From NCBI GenBank assembly GCA_013817045.1, contig JACDDL010000002.1, forward strand, positions 1 through 42,492: a DNA stretch of 42,492 nt, read 5' to 3'. The notes beneath the pieces were generated by a model. It ran no database searches and had not been told where the DNA came from. It saw nothing but the letters and a program-made list of their open reading frames with translations. Origin of the DNA: Actinomycetota bacterium (GTDB lineage Bacteria > Actinomycetota > CADDZG01 > WHSQ01). How positions within the stretch are numbered: position 1 is the stretch's first letter; every line of letters begins with the position of its first letter. A program made the position numbers and the translations under genes. Shown here piece after piece: positions 18,098 through 26,259 of this stretch.

Positions 18098-19001
18098 ATA
18101 CAGTCCGTAGTCGCTCGGTGGAGACATGGGTGTAGATCTGCGTGGTGGCAAGGCTTGAATGTCCCAGCATCTCCTGCACCGCCCTGAGGTCGGCGCCTCC
18201 GTCAAGGAGGTGGGTTGCGAATGAGTGCCTCAGGACGTGAGGGCTCACCACAGGCGCTCCTTCGGCGCGCAGGAGCCGGGCGAGGGACGCTCGCACGGTG
18301 CGGGGGCCGAGACGGGCTCCCCGAAGGTTCAAGAACAGCGCCTCCGGCGCCTGTCCTCCACCCCGTTCCAACAGCCGGGTTCGGGCGTCTTGCAGGTAGA
18401 GCTCCAGGGCCGCTACGGCGGGCTCGCTCATAGGGACCTGCCGCTGCTTACGACCCTTCCCGGTCACCCGCACGCCGGCGGCGGCGAGATCGACATCCCC
18501 AAGATCGAGGCCACACACCTCGGCGACGCGCAGGCCGGACCCGTAGAGCAGCTCCAGAAGGGCCCTGTCCCGTAAGCCGACGGGATCGTCGGTGGGGGGA
18601 AGCTCGCAGAGCCGGGCCGCCTCCGCCGCCTTCAGCACCTGGGGCAGGGGGCGGTCGAGCTTCGGCGCGCCGATGCCCTCGGCCGGGTTGGTGGGAATGA
18701 CGTCGTTGAGGACCGCCCAGCCGAGCAAGGAGCGGAGAGCGCTGACCTTGCGGGCGATGGACCGCCGCGCGTAGCCGAGCTGCGCCAGATAAGAGACATA
18801 TCTACGCAGGAGCTTTCGGTCGACCCCATCCAGCCCCGCCGTGCCCCCGCGCCCGGCCCAGGAACCAAAGCCGGCGAGGTCGTGGCGATAGGCGGCAAGG
18901 GTGTGCGGCGAGACGTCGCGTTCCGCCTCGAGAGCGGACAGAAAAGCCGCCGACGTCGCCGCTATCGAATCAGTAGCCGCCTTCAGCTCGCTGGAGTCCA
19001 T
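18072..19001 (-). CDS. xerC: Tyrosine recombinase XerC/XerD
   Basis: Chromosome dimer-resolving recombinase acting at dif with a partner Xer protein. Starting at MDSSELK gives 309 residues, a typical Xer length. The N-terminal SAM-like core-binding domain has [12 protein letters not shown]. Catalytic residues visible are R158 (GSGLRVAEV), K182 (TGKGRKQ), H255 and R258 (SPHVLRHSF), H281 (LGHSS) and the nucleophile Y290 (TQIYTHV). Lying between dprA and the sigma factor it has housekeeping context, not that of a prophage integrase. XerC versus XerD cannot be decided from one gene; the position favours XerC. Confidence 0.92.
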   Translation of the reverse strand: MDSSELKAATDSIAATSAAFLSALEAERDVSPHTLAAYRHDLAGFGSWAGRGGTAGLDGVDRKLLRRYVSYLAQLGYARRSIARKVSALRSLLGWAVLNDVIPTNPAEGIGAPKLDRPLPQVLKAAEAARLCELPPTDDPVGLRDRALLELLYGSGLRVAEVCGLDLGDVDLAAAGVRVTGKGRKQRQVPMSEPAVAALELYLQDARTRLLERGGGQAPEALFLNLRGARLGPRTVRASLARLLRAEGAPVVSPHVLRHSFATHLLDGGADLRAVQEMLGHSSLATTQIYTHVSTERLRTVYEQTHPRA

Positions 19002-19288
19002 TTTCCGCTCTACTTCCTTCCGATGAGAGCTTCCGTGCGATTCTCGCGACGCGTCCGGGTAAGTGGGTAGGCTACTCGAATGCGCAGTGTACATGCTCAA
19101 TGACGCTGAGTAACTAGCCCCCTCTCAGCCTTGACCCCGGGCCACTCCCCGCATCGACCTCCTAACGCTCCGGATTCTGCCCCCGCACGGCCTGCTTTAC
19201 AACCCCCCTGCACACAGGTGCCCACGGGAACCCCTCTCGGGCTAACTCCAGCGGCCGACTCCGGAGCAAGGTTCACCCGGTTCGGTCG
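19002..19288 (-). other. Spacer between dprA and xerC
   Basis: 287 bases without a convincing gene. A weak promoter for xerC may lie at 19086-19113 on the minus strand: TTACTC, 16 bases, TACACT. No hairpin followed by a T-run was found after dprA. In-frame codons continue upstream of the xerC ATG to 19100 but have no ribosome-binding site. Confidence 0.3.
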
Positions 19289-20206
19289 TCATGCGAGGGC
19301 CCGTGCCCCGGACTCGGTCAGGAGGTAACCGCCCCGCCCTCTGCTCACCAGCCCCCTCACCTCGAGCTTGGCCAAGGCCAGGGCGGCGCGCCCCGGTTGA
19401 ACGTCGAGCCGGCCGGCGATTCCGTCCAGCGGGGTCGGCGTGTCCTCGAGGGCCGCCAGCACGTCTGCCTCGGCGCGATCCACGGGGACGGGCGACGGCG
19501 CCGAGCCCGGTGACGGCGACCACACCAGATTGGGCGCGAGGTCCTCGAGGATGTGGCGGGGATCGGTGATCAGGGAAGCGCGTGAGGTTCGAATCAACTC
19601 GTTGGGGCCGGCCGCCATCGGATTACGGGTGCTGCCGGGGACTGCGTACACAGAACGATCGAGGTCGAGAGCAAGCCGGGCGGTCACCAGCGCTCCGCTG
19701 GTTATGGCGCCTTCGACCACCACGACCCCGACGGAGAGCGCTGCGATGATCCTGTTGCGCGCCGGAAAATGCCGCTTCAGAGGCCCGACACCGGGCGGGT
19801 ACTCCGAAACCACGGTTCCGCTCAGCGCGATCTGCTCCTTCAGACGCAGGTTCGGGGCCGGGTAGCCGATGTCGAGTCCACAGCCGAGCACCGCAACGGT
19901 GGTCCCACCAACCTCGAGCGCGGCGGCGTGGGCGACCGCATCGATGCCGACCGCGAGGCCCGAGACGATCCCGAAGCCCGCCTGCGCCAGGGTTCCCGCT
20001 ATCGTGCGGGCGCTTTCGATCCCCGCCGCGGTCGGGCGTCTCGTCCCCACGACGGCCACCGCCGGTGCACTGTCGGCAAGCGGCGCACCGACTACGAAGA
20101 GCCGCTCGGGCGGCGACAGGGTCCCGGGCTCGGACAGGTGGGGCGGCCATTCCACATCAGACGGATGGACGGTGCGGTGTGGAGGCCCGGAGGGAACGGC
20201 CGTCAC
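19289..20206 (-). CDS. dprA: DNA-processing protein DprA (DprA/Smf family)
   Basis: Loads RecA on incoming single-stranded DNA during natural transformation; widespread also in non-competent bacteria. The GTG at 20206 overlaps the comM stop (GTGA) and gives 305 residues. The Rossmann core reads VAVVGTRRPTAAGIESA, IVSGLAVGIDAVAHAAAL, VLGCGLDIGYPAPNL, then FPARNRIIAALS and EGAITSGALVTARLA. The C-terminal 60 residues are a winged-helix domain (EADVLAALEDTPTPLDGIA). The neighbour comM belongs to the same pathway. Confidence 0.95.
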   Translation of the reverse strand: MTAVPSGPPHRTVHPSDVEWPPHLSEPGTLSPPERLFVVGAPLADSAPAVAVVGTRRPTAAGIESARTIAGTLAQAGFGIVSGLAVGIDAVAHAAALEVGGTTVAVLGCGLDIGYPAPNLRLKEQIALSGTVVSEYPPGVGPLKRHFPARNRIIAALSVGVVVVEGAITSGALVTARLALDLDRSVYAVPGSTRNPMAAGPNELIRTSRASLITDPRHILEDLAPNLVWSPSPGSAPSPVPVDRAEADVLAALEDTPTPLDGIAGRLDVQPGRAALALAKLEVRGLVSRGRGGYLLTESGARALA

Positions 20207-21729
20207 GCGCCCACCCCCATGTCGCCGTCGAGCGTGCGGTACGAGATGGCCTCGCCGACCTGCTCCTCGCCGATGTCGTCCGCTCCGGCAAGATCGGCAA
20301 GCGATCGCGCGACCCGCAGAACTCGGTCGATCCCCCGCCCGGAGAGTGCGAGGCTGTCGACGGCAAGCCCGACCATCGCCCGTGCTGCGGAGGAGAGGCG
20401 ACAGGCGTCCTCGAGCTGGCGCTTCGAGGCCGAGGCATTGGTGGTGCGGGCCGAGCCGTACCTGTCCACCTGGAGAGCGCGTGCGGCCCGAACCCGCCGG
20501 CGCACGGCCTCGGAGGACTCGCCTTGCGGCGGGCCGAGAAGGTCTGCCTTGGACGGACGCGCCATAGCGATCTGAATGTCGAAGCGATCGAGAAGCGGCC
20601 CCGATAGCCTTGCCCGATAGACCTCGAGGGCATGGTGCGAGCAGCGACAGGCCCTCACGGAGCTCCCCGCGTAACCGCAGGGACACGGGTTCATGGCCGC
20701 GATCAACGAGAACCGGCACGGGTAGCAGATGGCGCCGCCCGCCCTGGCAATGCGAACCTGCCCTTCCTCCAGCGGAGACCGGAGGCTTTCCAGCACGTCG
20801 GCGCGGTACAGCGTCAGCTCGTCGAGGAACAATACGCCGTGGTGCGCCAAGCTCGCCTCTCCTGGCCGCGCCAGACCCGGGCCGCCACCGATCATTCCGG
20901 GCAGCGAGATGTTGTGGTGAGGCGTCCGGAATGCCCGCGACCGGAGCAGATGGGCACGCTCGCCCAGCAGTCCGGCGACCGAATGCACCCGTGTGACGTC
21001 GAGCGCCTCGTCGACCCCCATCGGCGGCAGGATGCCCGGGAGCCGGCGCGCCAGCATCGTCTTGCCGGACCCGGGGGGACCGATGAGCAGAAGATTGTGG
21101 CCGCCGGCGGCCGCCACCTCGAGCGCCCGCTTGGCGGCCCCGTGCCCGCGCACCTCCGCGAGTTCCTCGATGTCCTCCTGTGGCTGCAGGCCGTGAGCCG
21201 GGAGCGGAGGAGGAGTCCACCGGCCCTGGGCCCAGGCAATGCAGTCACGCAGGGTCTGGACCGGCACTATCTCGATCCCTTCGACCAGGGCGGCCTCGGC
21301 CGCGTTGGTCGCGGGACACATCAAGCCGCGCAACCCCGCTGTGCGGCAGGCGATGGCTGCCGCCAGAACTCCGCGCACCGGACGGACGGCACCGTCGAGG
21401 GCAAGCTCGCCCACTGCCACCCAGCCCGCCAACCGGGCGGGCTCGATGCGGTCCCGAGCGCTCAGGATGCCCAGCGCGAGCGGAAGGTCGAAGTGTGTGC
21501 CCTCTTTTCGAAGGGCACCGGGGGCCAGGTTGGCGACGAGCCTCGCAGCCTTCCATTCCTCGTCGCTCGAGACAAGGGCGGCGCGCGTGCGCTGTTCGGC
21601 CTCCCGAACCGACTTCGCCGGAAGGCCGACGATGGTGAAGCTCGGCACCCCGGTGCCGATGTGGATCTCGACCTCCACCACGTGGGCGTCGGTTCCGACC
21701 AGTGCAACGGATTGGGTCTTTGCGAGCAT
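20203..21729 (-). CDS. comM: YifB/ComM family Mg-chelatase-like AAA+ ATPase
   Basis: Hexameric helicase that promotes branch migration during integration of transformed DNA. The MLAKTQSVAL start at 21729 matches the family N-terminus; an ATG three codons earlier (21738) is equally open. It has 508 residues. An N-terminal Lon-protease-like domain spans about 1-170, with the Walker A GPPGSGKT at about 217-224 and Walker B GVLFLDEL near 303. The CPCGYAG segment and a second pair in RACRCS form a likely zinc site. Coupled to dprA by a 4-base overlap. Confidence 0.94.
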   Translation of the reverse strand: MLAKTQSVALVGTDAHVVEVEIHIGTGVPSFTIVGLPAKSVREAEQRTRAALVSSDEEWKAARLVANLAPGALRKEGTHFDLPLALGILSARDRIEPARLAGWVAVGELALDGAVRPVRGVLAAAIACRTAGLRGLMCPATNAAEAALVEGIEIVPVQTLRDCIAWAQGRWTPPPLPAHGLQPQEDIEELAEVRGHGAAKRALEVAAAGGHNLLLIGPPGSGKTMLARRLPGILPPMGVDEALDVTRVHSVAGLLGERAHLLRSRAFRTPHHNISLPGMIGGGPGLARPGEASLAHHGVLFLDELTLYRADVLESLRSPLEEGQVRIARAGGAICYPCRFSLIAAMNPCPCGYAGSSVRACRCSHHALEVYRARLSGPLLDRFDIQIAMARPSKADLLGPPQGESSEAVRRRVRAARALQVDRYGSARTTNASASKRQLEDACRLSSAARAMVGLAVDSLALSGRGIDRVLRVARSLADLAGADDIGEEQVGEAISYRTLDGDMGVGA

Positions 21730-21841
21730 GGATCGCATCCGATCCCGGCTCGGGAAAACGCGGCTCCATCAAAGTAGCCGCCGGGTGTGACACCTCTCCT
21801 TCGCGCCGTCGAGGCAACCGCTGCCGAGCGCCCAGAACGGC

Positions 21842-22210
21842 CTAGAAGGCGTCCGCCAGTTGGATCACCCTCGGGGGCGCTCCCGGTAGGGCGGAAACCG
21901 TGACCACGTCGAAGCGGATCTCTGCCGGCCACGCCCGACGGGTCGCCAGCCAATGGCCGGCAAGCCGCCTGAGACGGCCCTGCTTGACGGGCCCGACCGC
22001 CTCGGAAGGGTCGCCCCAGCGATCGCTCGAGCGGGTCTTCACCTCACAGAAGACCAGCAGGGAACCTCTGCGCGCAACGATGTCCAGCTCCCCGATCCGG
22101 CAGCGGTAGTTGCGATCGACGATCGCAAAGCCCTGCCGGCGGTAGAGAGCGGCGGCGAGATCCTCCCCCGATTCGCCCAGCGCCCGGCGTGTGTCCACTA
22201 TGGCGCTCAC
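21842..22210 (-). CDS. yraN: UPF0102 / YraN family putative endonuclease-like protein
   Basis: Small protein with a restriction-endonuclease-like fold; biological role unsettled. It has 122 residues with a GTG start. The motif series GELDIVARRGSLLVFCEVKTR (mid part quoted: VFCEVKTR) contains the aspartate and the E-x-K pair of PD-(D/E)XK enzymes. It lies between rnhB-DUF2469 and comM, the usual actinobacterial neighbourhood. Confidence 0.9.
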   Translation of the reverse strand: MSAIVDTRRALGESGEDLAAALYRRQGFAIVDRNYRCRIGELDIVARRGSLLVFCEVKTRSSDRWGDPSEAVGPVKQGRLRRLAGHWLATRRAWPAEIRFDVVTVSALPGAPPRVIQLADAF

Positions 22211-22264
22211 GGTAACGGCCGAGTGTGACGGACACGCTGGGTAGCGGCTCGAGGGTGGGGGTCT

Positions 22265-22594
22265 CTATCGCTCGATCCCGGGAGGCTGCGGCAGCAGGTC
22301 CCGCTCGGACACCTGAGCGAGCTCCTCGACATTGAGGTCCCTGAAGGTAACCACCTTCACGTCCGAGACGAAACGGGCCGGCCGGTGCATGTCCCACACC
22401 CAGGCATCGTGGAGCTCGACCTCGAACCAGACCTTTGCGCCGAGGTGCCGGGTGTCCACCTTCACCTCGTTTGCCAGATAGAAGCGCCGCTCGGTCTCCA
22501 CGACGAACTTGAACATCGGCAGGACGTCTCGGTACTCCTTGTAGAGCTGGAGCTCCATTTCGGCCTCGTATTTCTCGAGGTCCTCGACGCTCAT
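22265..22594 (-). CDS. DUF2469 family protein
   Basis: Conserved actinobacterial protein of unknown function, 109 residues. The ATG at 22594 overlaps the rnhB stop (ATGA). It starts MSVEDLEKYEAEMELQLYKE and has RRFYLANEV, then DAWVWDMHRPARFV, the family hallmark. The gene is nearly always next to rnhB and yraN in actinobacteria, so it also serves as a taxonomic marker here. No enzymatic motif is seen. Confidence 0.92.
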   Translation of the reverse strand: MSVEDLEKYEAEMELQLYKEYRDVLPMFKFVVETERRFYLANEVKVDTRHLGAKVWFEVELHDAWVWDMHRPARFVSDVKVVTFRDLNVEELAQVSERDLLPQPPGIER

Positions 22595-23280
22595 GGCACC
22601 CCCTCTGGCACTGGGCAGGTCTCCTCCCCAAAGTGTCGCGCCTTGGACGGATCGAACGAGCCATCCTCGTCCGGAAATCCAGTGACCCCGTAGAAGGAAA
22701 GGCGATGGATGGGCGACGGCCCGAAGCGCTTCAAGGCCGCCCAGTGCTCCGATGTCCCGTATCCCACATTGGTCGAGAACCCGTATTCGGGATGCCGGCG
22801 ATGGTAGCGGCGCATGGACCTGTCCCGGTGGACCTTGGCGACGATCGAGGCGGCGGCGACGTTCTTCGAGACGGCGTCCGCCTTTTTTACCGCGAGGCCC
22901 GGCCATTGCAGGCGCTTCATCCTGAAGGCGTCGATCAGTACGTAGTCCGGGGTGAGCGAGAGGTTCTTGAGGGCCCTTCGGAGCGCCTGGAGATTGCATC
23001 TCTGCAGACCGGCGCGGTCGATCCTGGAGGGTTGCACCCGGACGATGGAGTATGCGAGGGCGAGGTCGAGGATTTGCCCGGCGAGGCGTTCCCTTTGCAA
23101 TCGTGTGCATAGCTTCGAGTCCTTGAGGCCCGGTATCTCGGCGCCGGGGGGCAGGATAACGGCGGCCGCCACCAGCGGCCCGGCGAGGGCCCCCCGCCCC
23201 ACCTCGTCCACTCCGGCAACCCGCATGAAGCCGGCCTCGGTGAGCCGTCTCTCCATCAGTCCCACCGCCTCAGAGGTCAT
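22591..23280 (-). CDS. rnhB: Ribonuclease HII
   Basis: Removes ribonucleotides from DNA and RNA primers. It has 229 residues. Active-site acidic residues are D25 and E26 in AGVDEVGRGALAGPLVAAAV, an aspartate in VLIDAF, and one in KKADAVSKNVAAASIVAKV, all in the normal order. NVGYGTSEHWAAL is the conserved C-terminal stretch. It is about 100 bases downstream of lepB and coupled to DUF2469. Confidence 0.96.
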   Translation of the reverse strand: MTSEAVGLMERRLTEAGFMRVAGVDEVGRGALAGPLVAAAVILPPGAEIPGLKDSKLCTRLQRERLAGQILDLALAYSIVRVQPSRIDRAGLQRCNLQALRRALKNLSLTPDYVLIDAFRMKRLQWPGLAVKKADAVSKNVAAASIVAKVHRDRSMRRYHRRHPEYGFSTNVGYGTSEHWAALKRFGPSPIHRLSFYGVTGFPDEDGSFDPSKARHFGEETCPVPEGVP

Positions 23281-23379
23281 CTCGGTACGGGACTCTAAAC
23301 GCGTCGCCCTCGGTCACGCGGTCCAGGGGCCGTTTGACCGGGCCGGGAGTGGACGGAGACGCCAGGGTATGCCCCCTGG

Positions 23380-24093
23380 CTAGAGGCCGGAGAAGTCGAC
23401 GGGCGGCCAGATCACCACGAAGGCGTGCCCCACGATCTTTTCCTGTTTGATGGGACCGATTACCCGTGAATCCTCCGAATTGCTCCGGTTGTCGCCCATA
23501 ACGAAGATCTTCTCATCCGGCACGAGGCAGCCGTCCTCTGCCACGGCCATGTCGAGCCGCTTGCACCCTTTCGAGGTGACCTCGGGACTTGACCGATCCC
23601 GGTGTTGGAGGTAGGGCTCAGACGCCTGCTCGCCGTTGATCCACAACCTACGCGGAGTTCCCTCGTAGCGGATCGTGTCGCCGCCCACGGCCACTATCCG
23701 TTTGATGTAGTCCTCCTCCGAGGCGCTCGGGAGGCCGAGCAACTCGCGACCGAAATTCCGTACATCCTCATACCAGGGCAGGTCCGGCAGCTCGCGACCG
23801 AAAACCGACTTGGCAAAGACCACGACCTGCTGACGCTGGGGGTCTCCCAAGGCATAGCTCACCTTCTCCACGAGCACTCTGTCGCCGATCTGAAGCGTCG
23901 GCACCATCGAAGCAGACGGGATGAAGAACGCCTGTACCAAGAAGGTCTTGATGATGATTGCTATCCCGAAGGCCAAGAGCACCAGGATCGGAAGCTCTGT
24001 CAGATAACCGATGACCGAGGAGCTCCTGTTCTTGCGCCCACCGTCGCGCTCGGCCGCCGCTTCCTTTACCCCGGTCATACCAACGTTTGCCAT
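23380..24093 (-). CDS. lepB: Signal peptidase I
   Basis: Membrane serine protease that removes signal peptides from secreted proteins. Starting at the ATG at 24093 it has 237 residues; an upstream TTG in frame at 24114 is less likely. A cytoplasmic N-terminus is followed by one transmembrane helix at about residues 34-54. The catalytic Ser is S62 in IPSASMVPTL and the general base K131 in YIKRIVAVGGD; GDNRSNSEDSR is box E. No Shine-Dalgarno stands before the ATG. The gene lies between rplS and rnhB, a common order. Confidence 0.95.
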   Translation of the reverse strand: MANVGMTGVKEAAAERDGGRKNRSSSVIGYLTELPILVLLAFGIAIIIKTFLVQAFFIPSASMVPTLQIGDRVLVEKVSYALGDPQRQQVVVFAKSVFGRELPDLPWYEDVRNFGRELLGLPSASEEDYIKRIVAVGGDTIRYEGTPRRLWINGEQASEPYLQHRDRSSPEVTSKGCKRLDMAVAEDGCLVPDEKIFVMGDNRSNSEDSRVIGPIKQEKIVGHAFVVIWPPVDFSGL

Positions 24094-24096
24094 AGG

Positions 24097-24127
24097 AAAA
24101 AGAGCGTAAGCCAAAGCGAGCGCTTAC
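24097..24127 (-). terminator. Hairpin plus T-run directly before lepB
   Basis: On the minus strand GTAAGC, a 10-base loop, GCTTAC, then GCTC and TTTTT, with the T-run ending three bases before the lepB ATG. This has the look of a weak intrinsic terminator or attenuator for transcripts coming from rplS. The overlapping TACGCT could instead be a -10 element placing a start site close to the ATG. Confidence 0.35.
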
Positions 24128-24192
24128 ACGAGGGCGCCCCTGCGGCGCTCAAGCACAGCTTCATATTGCCGCTGCGGTTGAGCAGGCGTACG

Positions 24193-24537
24193 TCAGTTGC
24201 GCCGCTCTTTCACCTTGGCCTTCTTGCCGACTCGGGAACGCAGGTAGTAGAGCTTGGCGCGCCTCACCTGGCCGCGGGTCCGGACCTCTATCTTGGCAAT
24301 CATCGGGGAATGGAGCGGAAAGGTGCGTTCGACTCCAACGCCGAATGAGACCTTGCGGACGGTGAATGTCTGGGAGAGCTGGCTCCCTCTGCGCCGGATG
24401 ACCACGCCCTCGAACACCTGGACGCGCTCGCGCTCTCCCTCGACCACACGCACGTGCACCCGCACCGTGTCCCCGGGCCGAAACTCGGGCAGATCGGTCT
24501 TCAGATAGGGCCGCTCGACGATGTCGGTCGGGTTCAT
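24193..24537 (-). CDS. rplS: Large ribosomal subunit protein bL19
   Basis: 50S protein at the subunit interface. It has 114 residues, the normal length, and an AGGAG ribosome-binding site 7 bases before the ATG. Motifs are [44 protein letters not shown] and RRAKLYYLR. trmD, rimM and rpsP, its usual upstream partners, are missing; the next gene upstream is an unrelated gene on the opposite strand. Confidence 0.96.
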   Translation of the reverse strand: MNPTDIVERPYLKTDLPEFRPGDTVRVHVRVVEGERERVQVFEGVVIRRRGSQLSQTFTVRKVSFGVGVERTFPLHSPMIAKIEVRTRGQVRRAKLYYLRSRVGKKAKVKERRN

Positions 24538-24597
24538 TGCGCGCTCCTTTTCCTAGAATCGAGGAGCCAGTCCACAGGGACGGACTCGCCGAAGGTC

Positions 24598-24615
24598 GTA
24601 GCCCGGACGGGATTC
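24598..24615. repeat. 18-bp direct repeat, distal copy (att-like)
   Basis: GTAGCCCGGACGGGATTC, identical to 25947-25964. Bases on both sides differ between the copies, so the match is exactly 18. It equals the last 17 bases of tRNA-Glu plus one flanking base. Confidence 0.85.
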
Positions 24616-24727
24616 AGACCTCGAGGGGCGGGGCGATGTAGGCCCCCGACCTGGAGAATCGAACTCTTTTGCCTGGTCAGAGGGGGAGTTTAGCCTATGG
24701 GCCCCGGGTCTCGCGCGATCGCGGAGC

Positions 24728-24756
24728 TTGGGTGAGTGGGGTGACGTTGTGATTTA
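24728..24756 (+). promoter_or_regulatory. Candidate promoter of the secreted nuclease-like gene
   Basis: TTGGGT, a 17-base spacer and GATTTA in an unusually A/T-rich patch about 77 bases before the ATG. Spacing is good, match to consensus moderate. Confidence 0.3.
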
Positions 24757-24833
24757 ATCGCCCGGTTCGCTCCGCTGCCATGAGAGACGGGGGCCGGGTG
24801 GGGCGCCGTACGAAGGGCACTAGGGAGGTCGAC

Positions 24834-25865
24834 ATGGCACAGGACGGCGGCAGGAGGAGTGTCCCCAGGGTCTTGGTCAACTGGGCTGTTCTCGCTGGTC
24901 TCCTGATCTCGAGTCTTTCAGGTGTTGTCCCCGCCGCCGCTGCCCCTGCGGAGAAGGCCTCCCCGAACGGACAGGTCGTCGTGATCACGGTGAACGCTCG
25001 GCAGATTCTCAGACACAGCACAGCCCGAATGGAGCAGTTGGCGATCGCTTTGAGGAACCGTCCCACGGCCTCAGACGGCAATTACTATGCACCGGACGTC
25101 ATCCTCGTGAACGAGGTCTCGGCCGCCGACCTGGCGACCGTGAGGAACCATCTGAACAACCTCTTTTCCAGCAACTACAAAACGTTTGGGGCAACCTCGG
25201 ATGATGTCAAGACGAAGTTCTTGGTCAACTCCACGACGATGTCGACAACGTCGTCCCGGACCTGGGTCGACGACTGTATCTCCAGCGTCAAATACCAGCT
25301 CATCAATGTCAAAGAGGCATCGAGCGGCATTTCATTGACCGTCGGCGGCGTTCACTTCCGAGCGGATTACGGCGGTTCGGGCGGCAGCGTTTGCAAGAAC
25401 CAGAACGCAAAGAAGGCCCGCAAGCAACTCGGGAGTCAAGGGACAAAGGGCTCTGTCATCGGCGACTTCAACAAGCGGGCAATGCTTACGGAAAGAGAAT
25501 GCGACCCGGATGAGAGGTCGGGTGCTGAATCTTGGTACAAGGACATGACCGAGTATTCCTCCGTGGATCAACGTGCCTACGTCGATGCAGTGGGGGCCTA
25601 CAACCGAGCGAGTGGTCTCACGATGTTCAATGAGTGGACTCATGAGCAGGAGGACCTCACCACTCTTTGCAACGGGACGACCGGATATCGCCGGAATCGC
25701 ATCGACTACATCTTCGTCGGCACCACATTGCGGTCTCTCGAGGCCCACGCCGATCACCCAGGCTGGGCGAACGAGGCTCAGCCGGGAACCATAGGGTGCA
25801 CGCCGGCGCCTCAATGCAAGTACTCGGACCACCGCTTCGTCTGGGGCCGTATCAGATTGTCGTAG
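24834..25865 (+). CDS. Secreted endonuclease/exonuclease/phosphatase (EEP) family protein
   Basis: Predicted exported phosphodiesterase. GGGAGG five bases before the ATG at 24834 fixes the start; 343 residues. Residues 1-37 form a signal peptide: RR in the N-region, a hydrophobic core WAVLAGLLISSLSGVV and an AAAA cleavage area. EEP-fold motifs follow in order: VNARQ (N54), VNEVSAAD (E94, metal ligand), GGVHFRAD (H174), GDFNKR (210-215), RRNRIDYIF (D291) and KYSDHRFVWG (D332, H333). Six cysteines in the mature part may form disulfides. This set fits DNase I-like nucleases or phosphatases; the substrate cannot be inferred. It lies between tRNA-Glu-derived repeats, on the opposite strand to its neighbours and with lower GC, which suggests transfer. 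Confidence 0.85.
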   Translation: MAQDGGRRSVPRVLVNWAVLAGLLISSLSGVVPAAAAPAEKASPNGQVVVITVNARQILRHSTARMEQLAIALRNRPTASDGNYYAPDVILVNEVSAADLATVRNHLNNLFSSNYKTFGATSDDVKTKFLVNSTTMSTTSSRTWVDDCISSVKYQLINVKEASSGISLTVGGVHFRADYGGSGGSVCKNQNAKKARKQLGSQGTKGSVIGDFNKRAMLTERECDPDERSGAESWYKDMTEYSSVDQRAYVDAVGAYNRASGLTMFNEWTHEQEDLTTLCNGTTGYRRNRIDYIFVGTTLRSLEAHADHPGWANEAQPGTIGCTPAPQCKYSDHRFVWGRIRLS

Positions 25866-25929
25866 TGGCGAGCTGCAACTTTTTACGGGCCGCGTGCCGA
25901 ATCGCGACAGGGCGCGAGGGCGTTGATCG

Positions 25930-25943
25930 AGAGCAAAGGCTCT
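25930..25943 (-). other. Short hairpin after tRNA-Glu
   Basis: AGAGC, four bases, GCTCT, placed five bases beyond the tRNA-Glu 3' end. No T-run follows, so it is at most a weak processing or termination element. Confidence 0.3.
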
Positions 25944-25946
25944 GAA

Positions 25947-25964
25947 GTAGCCCGGACGGGATTC
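25947..25964. repeat. 18-bp direct repeat, copy inside tRNA-Glu
   Basis: Same 18 bases as 24598-24615. It covers the T-arm distal half, the 3' acceptor strand and the discriminator of tRNA-Glu, a favoured crossover segment of tyrosine-type integrases. Confidence 0.85.
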
Positions 25965-26022
25965 GAACCCGTGATCTCCGCCTTGAGAGGGCGGCGTCCT
26001 CGGCCAACTAGACTACCGGGCC
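25948..26022 (-). tRNA. tRNA-Glu (anticodon CTC)
   Basis: 75 bases read on the minus strand. The acceptor stem GGCCCGG pairs with CCGGGCT (first pair G-U). The anticodon stem CCGCC/GGCGG encloses the loop CTCTCAA, so the anticodon is CTC, reading GAG. The T-arm is ACGGG TTCGAAT CCCGT. Discriminator A; CCA is not encoded. It follows tRNA-Gln by 12 bases in the same direction. Its 3' end is duplicated 1.35 kb away. Confidence 0.95.
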
Positions 26023-26034
26023 ATGCCTCGTGCG

Positions 26035-26107
26035 CTGGGGCGCCTGGATTCGAACCAGGACTAACGGAACCAGAATCCGCCGGGCTGCCGGGTTACCCCA
26101 CGCCCCA
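26035..26107 (-). tRNA. tRNA-Gln (anticodon CTG)
   Basis: 73 bases read on the minus strand. The acceptor TGGGGCG pairs fully with CGCCCCA, and the first pair is U-A, as expected for tRNA-Gln. The anticodon loop TTCTGGT gives CTG, reading CAG. The T-arm is CCTGG TTCGAAT CCAGG. CCA is not encoded. It lies between gltX (upstream) and tRNA-Glu, all in one direction. Confidence 0.95.
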
Positions 26108-26259
26108 AAAAGCTCAAGAGGTCACCTGATTGTAGTGCCCGGCGAACGCCGTCATCCCGGCGACCACTGAAATATACCCTTCGAGCTGTTGGGCGCCGAT
26201 ACCCGGAGGGCTTCCCGGGACCGAGATCCGGCGCACAGGCCCCACAGCAGACACCCTCC

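Larger units (their letters stand above)
24598..25964. mobile_element. Putative remnant of an element integrated at the tRNA-Glu 3' end
   Basis: The segment is bounded by two identical 18-bp direct repeats. One copy is the 3' end of the intact tRNA-Glu gene and the other stands 1.35 kb beyond that 3' end, in the same orientation. This is the geometry left by site-specific integration into a tRNA gene. Inside is a single secreted nuclease-like gene on the plus strand, whose base composition is visibly less GC-rich than its neighbours (31 of 60 G+C in one sampled line, 25201-25260, against 46 of 60 at 24421-24480). No integrase is present, so it would be a decayed or trapped element. Confidence 0.45.

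Noticed and set aside
20632-21777. 381-codon open frame opposite comM
   Set aside because: The ComM frame carries Walker motifs and a zinc site; the opposite frame has nothing recognisable.
24650-24675. Possible second tRNA remnant (GAGTTCGATTCTC on the minus strand)
   Set aside because: It resembles a T-loop but only three stem pairs form and no other tRNA arms are found nearby.
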